From Bacteroides sp. (GTDB lineage: Bacteria > Bacteroidota > Bacteroidia > Bacteroidales > Bacteroidaceae), in NCBI GenBank assembly GCA_019412865.1, contig DXOJ01000841.1, positions 1-9,832 on the forward strand: a stretch of 9,832 nucleotides of DNA, given 5' to 3'. Below the pieces are notes generated by a model that worked only from the letters and a program-made list of their open reading frames with translations, did not search any database and was not told the DNA's origin. Positions within the stretch are counted from its first letter, which is position 1, and every line of letters begins with the position of its first letter. Positions 7,366-9,832 of the stretch are shown piece after piece. The translations under genes and the position numbers were made by a program.

Positions 7366-8436
7366 TTACATGGTGATACTTCTACTCTTTTTCTTTTCCT
7401 GTTTGGGCGGTTCATAGCCCCGTACCGCATAGTCCGTCTGTAGGATTCTCTTTGCCGTATCCTTGATGGTCCGTTCAAGTGCATTTTTCAGCAGTGTGCC
7501 ATCCTGCTTCCCCACATAAGACAGCCTGATCCGTTCATCCAGGGAGACAAAGCTGTTTTGATGGTTGAACCGGCTGTCTTTTTCCAAATTCCCGATTTGC
7601 CCGGTCTTGCAGATCCGGTCGAGTACGCCTATGTTATAATTCTTCTGGCTCTTGCCCAGATTCAACTTTTCGGCCAGTTGGTTATAACATTCCAAAGAGG
7701 GAGCCATGCTGCATTCTACCGCCGGGGTATAGTTGGCTATCATATTTGAATCCAGGAAATGAGCCTTTTGGGGAAGGTATATCTTTTTTAAGCCATGTTC
7801 AAACATGTTCGAACACTTTGACGCCTCTTTGATCAGATTGATATTGGAAGTGCTGAAATAATATATTTGCAGTTTATCCGCATCCCTGTAAACCGGCGAG
7901 AAGAAATTATCGCCAATATGCTGCAGGTATTTCTGCGCACACTGTATCCCCCTGCCGGTATCATTGAACATCAGGACTCCCTGGTTCGTATTTATTGCAG
8001 TAATCACCCTGTTGTAGATATCTTTTTCCTTTTCTTGATGGAATGCGCGGTAAGCGTTCAGTTGTTTTTTCAGCAGGGGATTGTCTTTGGCCTTTTGAAG
8101 CATTCTCTGGATGCTATCCACATTATGGATGCCATAAGGAGATGTATTCTCGTAAACGAAGGCGATATCCCGCAATGGGAAATGAGTTGCACAAGACAGT
8201 CCTCCGTTATGGGTCATGTCCTTGATGAACCTTTCAATGTTCCCCGGTTGTACAGCACCCTGATATGGTATTAAATAGACTTCTTCCTTAGGAATGTAGG
8301 AGCCTTTCAAGGCCAGTTCTGCCTGCCCGAAAAGAAATTTGCCGCCATCTGAATTGATGCCATAACGATTCTCTATGGTCTGGAAATGTTCAATCTGCCT
8401 GTTGCTGTTCAAATTGAAACCAATGTATGTACTCAT
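7366..8436 (-). CDS. paralogous-module protein, 356 residues
   Basis: Function not recognised. Residues 1-94 are an N-terminal arm ending in NGG (77-79) and PLRDIAFV (87-94), the same landmarks as in the 588- and 400-residue proteins. After a charged, helical linker (about 108-140) comes the shared module (145-340): NQGVLMFNDTGRG (151-163), YLQHIGDNFF (170-179), YLPQKAHFLD (220-229), YNIGVLDRI (267-275), and the closing RILQTDYAVRG (330-340). This copy is very close in pattern to copy A of the 588-residue protein. The C-terminus is a short basic tail (KQEKKKSRSITM). The ATG at 8436 was chosen because the frame opens there, with no in-frame ATG upstream before the previous gene's stop 29 bases away. 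No signal peptide or membrane span is seen. Confidence 0.82.
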   Translation of the reverse strand: MSTYIGFNLNSNRQIEHFQTIENRYGINSDGGKFLFGQAELALKGSYIPKEEVYLIPYQGAVQPGNIERFIKDMTHNGGLSCATHFPLRDIAFVYENTSPYGIHNVDSIQRMLQKAKDNPLLKKQLNAYRAFHQEKEKDIYNRVITAINTNQGVLMFNDTGRGIQCAQKYLQHIGDNFFSPVYRDADKLQIYYFSTSNINLIKEASKCSNMFEHGLKKIYLPQKAHFLDSNMIANYTPAVECSMAPSLECYNQLAEKLNLGKSQKNYNIGVLDRICKTGQIGNLEKDSRFNHQNSFVSLDERIRLSYVGKQDGTLLKNALERTIKDTAKRILQTDYAVRGYEPPKQEKKKSRSITM

Positions 8437-8465
8437 ATTATTTTATGGTTTAGATGAATGGTTGA

Positions 8466-8777
8466 TTAAGATAGTCTATGCCGTTTCGACGGGTCGGGAA
8501 CTTTTTTATTCTTCATTTTCTGCTCCATTTTCTGTTTTTCTTCCAGGTCTATAGTCCATGGAAAACAGGTCATGATCTTGTCCGGGCAGCAAAGGGAGAT
8601 TCTTTTTTGTTTCATGGACTCATCATCCAGCCGGATATAGACAAAGTAATCCAGTTCCCCTTTTCCGGTTTCTTCAATGGCTGTTACTGTTCCTTTATAG
8701 GGAACAACGGGAGTTTCCTCTTCCGGATCGTTCTCTACAATCCGCGCTCCGAGGTACATCTGACTTTTAGGTATCAT
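8466..8777 (-). CDS. uncharacterised small protein, 103 residues
   Basis: I do not recognise it. The first 65 residues look like a small beta-rich domain: MYLGARIVEN, PVVPYKGTVTAIEETGKGELDYFVYIRLDDES, then ISLCCPDKIM. KGTVTAIEE...YFVYIRLDDE is reminiscent of small barrel-type domains that modulate binding, but this is not a family assignment. The remaining residues are a charged helix (LEEKQKMEQKMKNKK) and a basic end (PSKRHRLS). Three Cys (63, 64, 71) lie close together; this is not a recognisable zinc site. The ATG at 8777 is six bases after the stop of the partial upstream gene, which supports co-transcription and a real gene despite the small size. Confidence 0.65.
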   Translation of the reverse strand: MIPKSQMYLGARIVENDPEEETPVVPYKGTVTAIEETGKGELDYFVYIRLDDESMKQKRISLCCPDKIMTCFPWTIDLEEKQKMEQKMKNKKVPDPSKRHRLS

Positions 8778-8783
8778 ATCGCT

Positions 8784-9832
8784 TTATTTTAAACGGTTAT
8801 TGTTATGTCTGTTCTTATTCTCAGTCTTTTTAACGGTATTCTTCTCTTCCGGCAGCGGACAGAGCAGTCCGTCCTTTATCACGTATGTCCTGACGCCGAA
8901 GGGCTTGGAGGAACCCTCAATTCTGCCCTGCTCAAAGTCGGCCTTGCAAAAAAGGAGATGCCTTGTCGCCTCCTTGTTGTTTTCCGGGAGATACAGTGCG
9001 TATCCCGAAGCCAGTGCCGTCTTTTGAACTTCATTCAGTTTTCGGCTTCCGACGGTGAAGGTAACGGTGGAGTCATTCAACATATTCTCAAGGGAACGGT
9101 GCCCTCTCACATCGAAATCCCTTTTCAAAATTCCATCGGCAGCCTTCCGGATTTCCGTAGACAACCGCTTGAACTTTCCCGTATCGAATTCGCCGGCAGA
9201 TTTAACCTGCGTGACTTTTTCAAATTCCTTGGCATACGGCAGCAGTTCATTGAAATAGGTAAACGGTTGTTCATGAATATTCATATAACCGTTACGCATG
9301 ACGGTCAGCAGCCGGTAAATGTCATGGTTCTCCCGGCTGATGGAAACCTGCGTATCCTTATTGAAATGCCAGTCGGTGGCGAATTTTATAAAATCCCCGG
9401 CTGTCGCTTCCATCGAATGGTAGCATACCGGTTTTAAACTGTCGATGAATTCTTTGGGCAGTTCGTCAAGACCGATATAGGATGCCGGATAAAAATCGAA
9501 GGAATAATCCAGTTCCATCGGTTTGCACGGCTTGTAAGCGGCATCTATGAGAGGAACCAGGTTCTTGTCCATGAACGTACTGTCGTAGACGGCCAGATGG
9601 CCGGTATCGTAGTGCGGGTCGAAGTAATGGTCCGTGATGTACCGGATGCACTCCCTGAATCCGTTCCTGCCGATCTCGTTACCGGAAAAGATAAGGTATC
9701 CGAAGTCATTCTCCACCACTTTTAAGGGGAATGTGTACCGCGGCTGGCACCGGTACAATGTCCTTTTTTCCTGTTGCTGTAATCGAAACTCCAAGTATGC
9801 GGGTTCCTGCATGAGATACTTCTTCAATATGC
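8784..9832 (-). CDS. paralogous-module protein, 5' end outside the window
   Basis: The frame is open to the right edge. The first possible start inside is a TTG at 9825-9827 without support, so the gene almost certainly begins beyond the window, and the missing part probably holds the GG...PLR arm of its paralogues. Counting from that TTG, residues 33-242 are the shared module: FGYLIFSGNEIG (42-53), YITDHYFD (63-70), FYPASYIGLDEL (112-123), ENHDIYRLLTVMRNG (166-180), and the closing ILKRDFDVRG (233-242). Unlike the others it then carries an extra C-terminal domain (about 256-325): SRKLNEVQKTALASGYALYL, then LLFCKADFEQGRIE. Its pattern resembles topoisomerase C-terminal repeats and DUF3945-type domains (GrxLt..Q...L..G). 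It ends in a basic, Asn-rich tail (KKTENKNRHNNNRLK). Function unknown; it is likely the first visible gene of the operon. Confidence 0.75.
   Translation of the reverse strand, partial: ILKKYLMQEPAYLEFRLQQQEKRTLYRCQPRYTFPLKVVENDFGYLIFSGNEIGRNGFRECIRYITDHYFDPHYDTGHLAVYDSTFMDKNLVPLIDAAYKPCKPMELDYSFDFYPASYIGLDELPKEFIDSLKPVCYHSMEATAGDFIKFATDWHFNKDTQVSISRENHDIYRLLTVMRNGYMNIHEQPFTYFNELLPYAKEFEKVTQVKSAGEFDTGKFKRLSTEIRKAADGILKRDFDVRGHRSLENMLNDSTVTFTVGSRKLNEVQKTALASGYALYLPENNKEATRHLLFCKADFEQGRIEGSSKPFGVRTYVIKDGLLCPLPEEKNTVKKTENKNRHNNNRLK

Noticed and set aside
1..9832. tRNA, rRNA, CRISPR array or insertion sequence with transposase
   Set aside because: I saw no clover-leaf/TTCGA pattern, no regularly spaced direct repeats, and no transposase or integrase motifs in any long frame.

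Overview
The window looks like accessory DNA from a member of the Bacteroidales (Bacteroides, Phocaeicola or Parabacteroides type). The reasons are the style of the type IA topoisomerase (TDAGREGE and SYPRTG motifs), the small acidic protein next to it, weak or absent Shine-Dalgarno sequences, and moderate GC. The combination of a mobile-element-type topoisomerase III, an orphan adenine-methylase fragment and a long row of uncharacterised co-directional genes suggests an integrated conjugative or mobilizable element or its remnant. No integrase, relaxase, tra gene or attachment site is visible, so that reading is inference.

Left part, plus strand (1-1126): a broken DNA adenine methylase fragment has an in-frame TGA near the window edge and loses its 3' third after the DPPY motif. 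A non-coding stretch of about 157 bases (562-718) follows, unusually rich in inverted repeats. Then comes a complete, short DHFR/RibD_C-like gene whose ATG lies directly behind a perfect 10+10 bp AT-rich palindrome.

Main part, minus strand (9832 down to 1161): one tightly packed, probably single, operon of eight genes read right to left. In transcription order they are a partial gene entering from the right edge, a 103-residue protein, 356-, 588-, 400- and 290-residue proteins, a topoisomerase III gene and a 72-residue protein. Gaps are 6-29 bases and one pair overlaps as TAATG. The operon's promoter lies outside the window.

Two points stand out. First, four of the eight products (the partial one and the 356-, 588- and 400-residue ones) share a divergent module of about 190-210 residues, present twice in tandem in the 588-residue protein. 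That makes five copies, in a paralogous family I do not recognise. Six of the eight products also end in Lys/Arg-rich tails, which suggests nucleic-acid contact. Second, the topoisomerase reading frame is complete (691 codons) except for a TGA at codon 39, where the conserved Trp of the T-W-x-x-G-H-L motif belongs. The gene is therefore either inactivated by one substitution, affected by a sequencing error, or read through. The likely role of the operon is DNA handling on the element, topoisomerase plus accessory proteins, but nothing in the sequence fixes a biochemical function for the paralogues.
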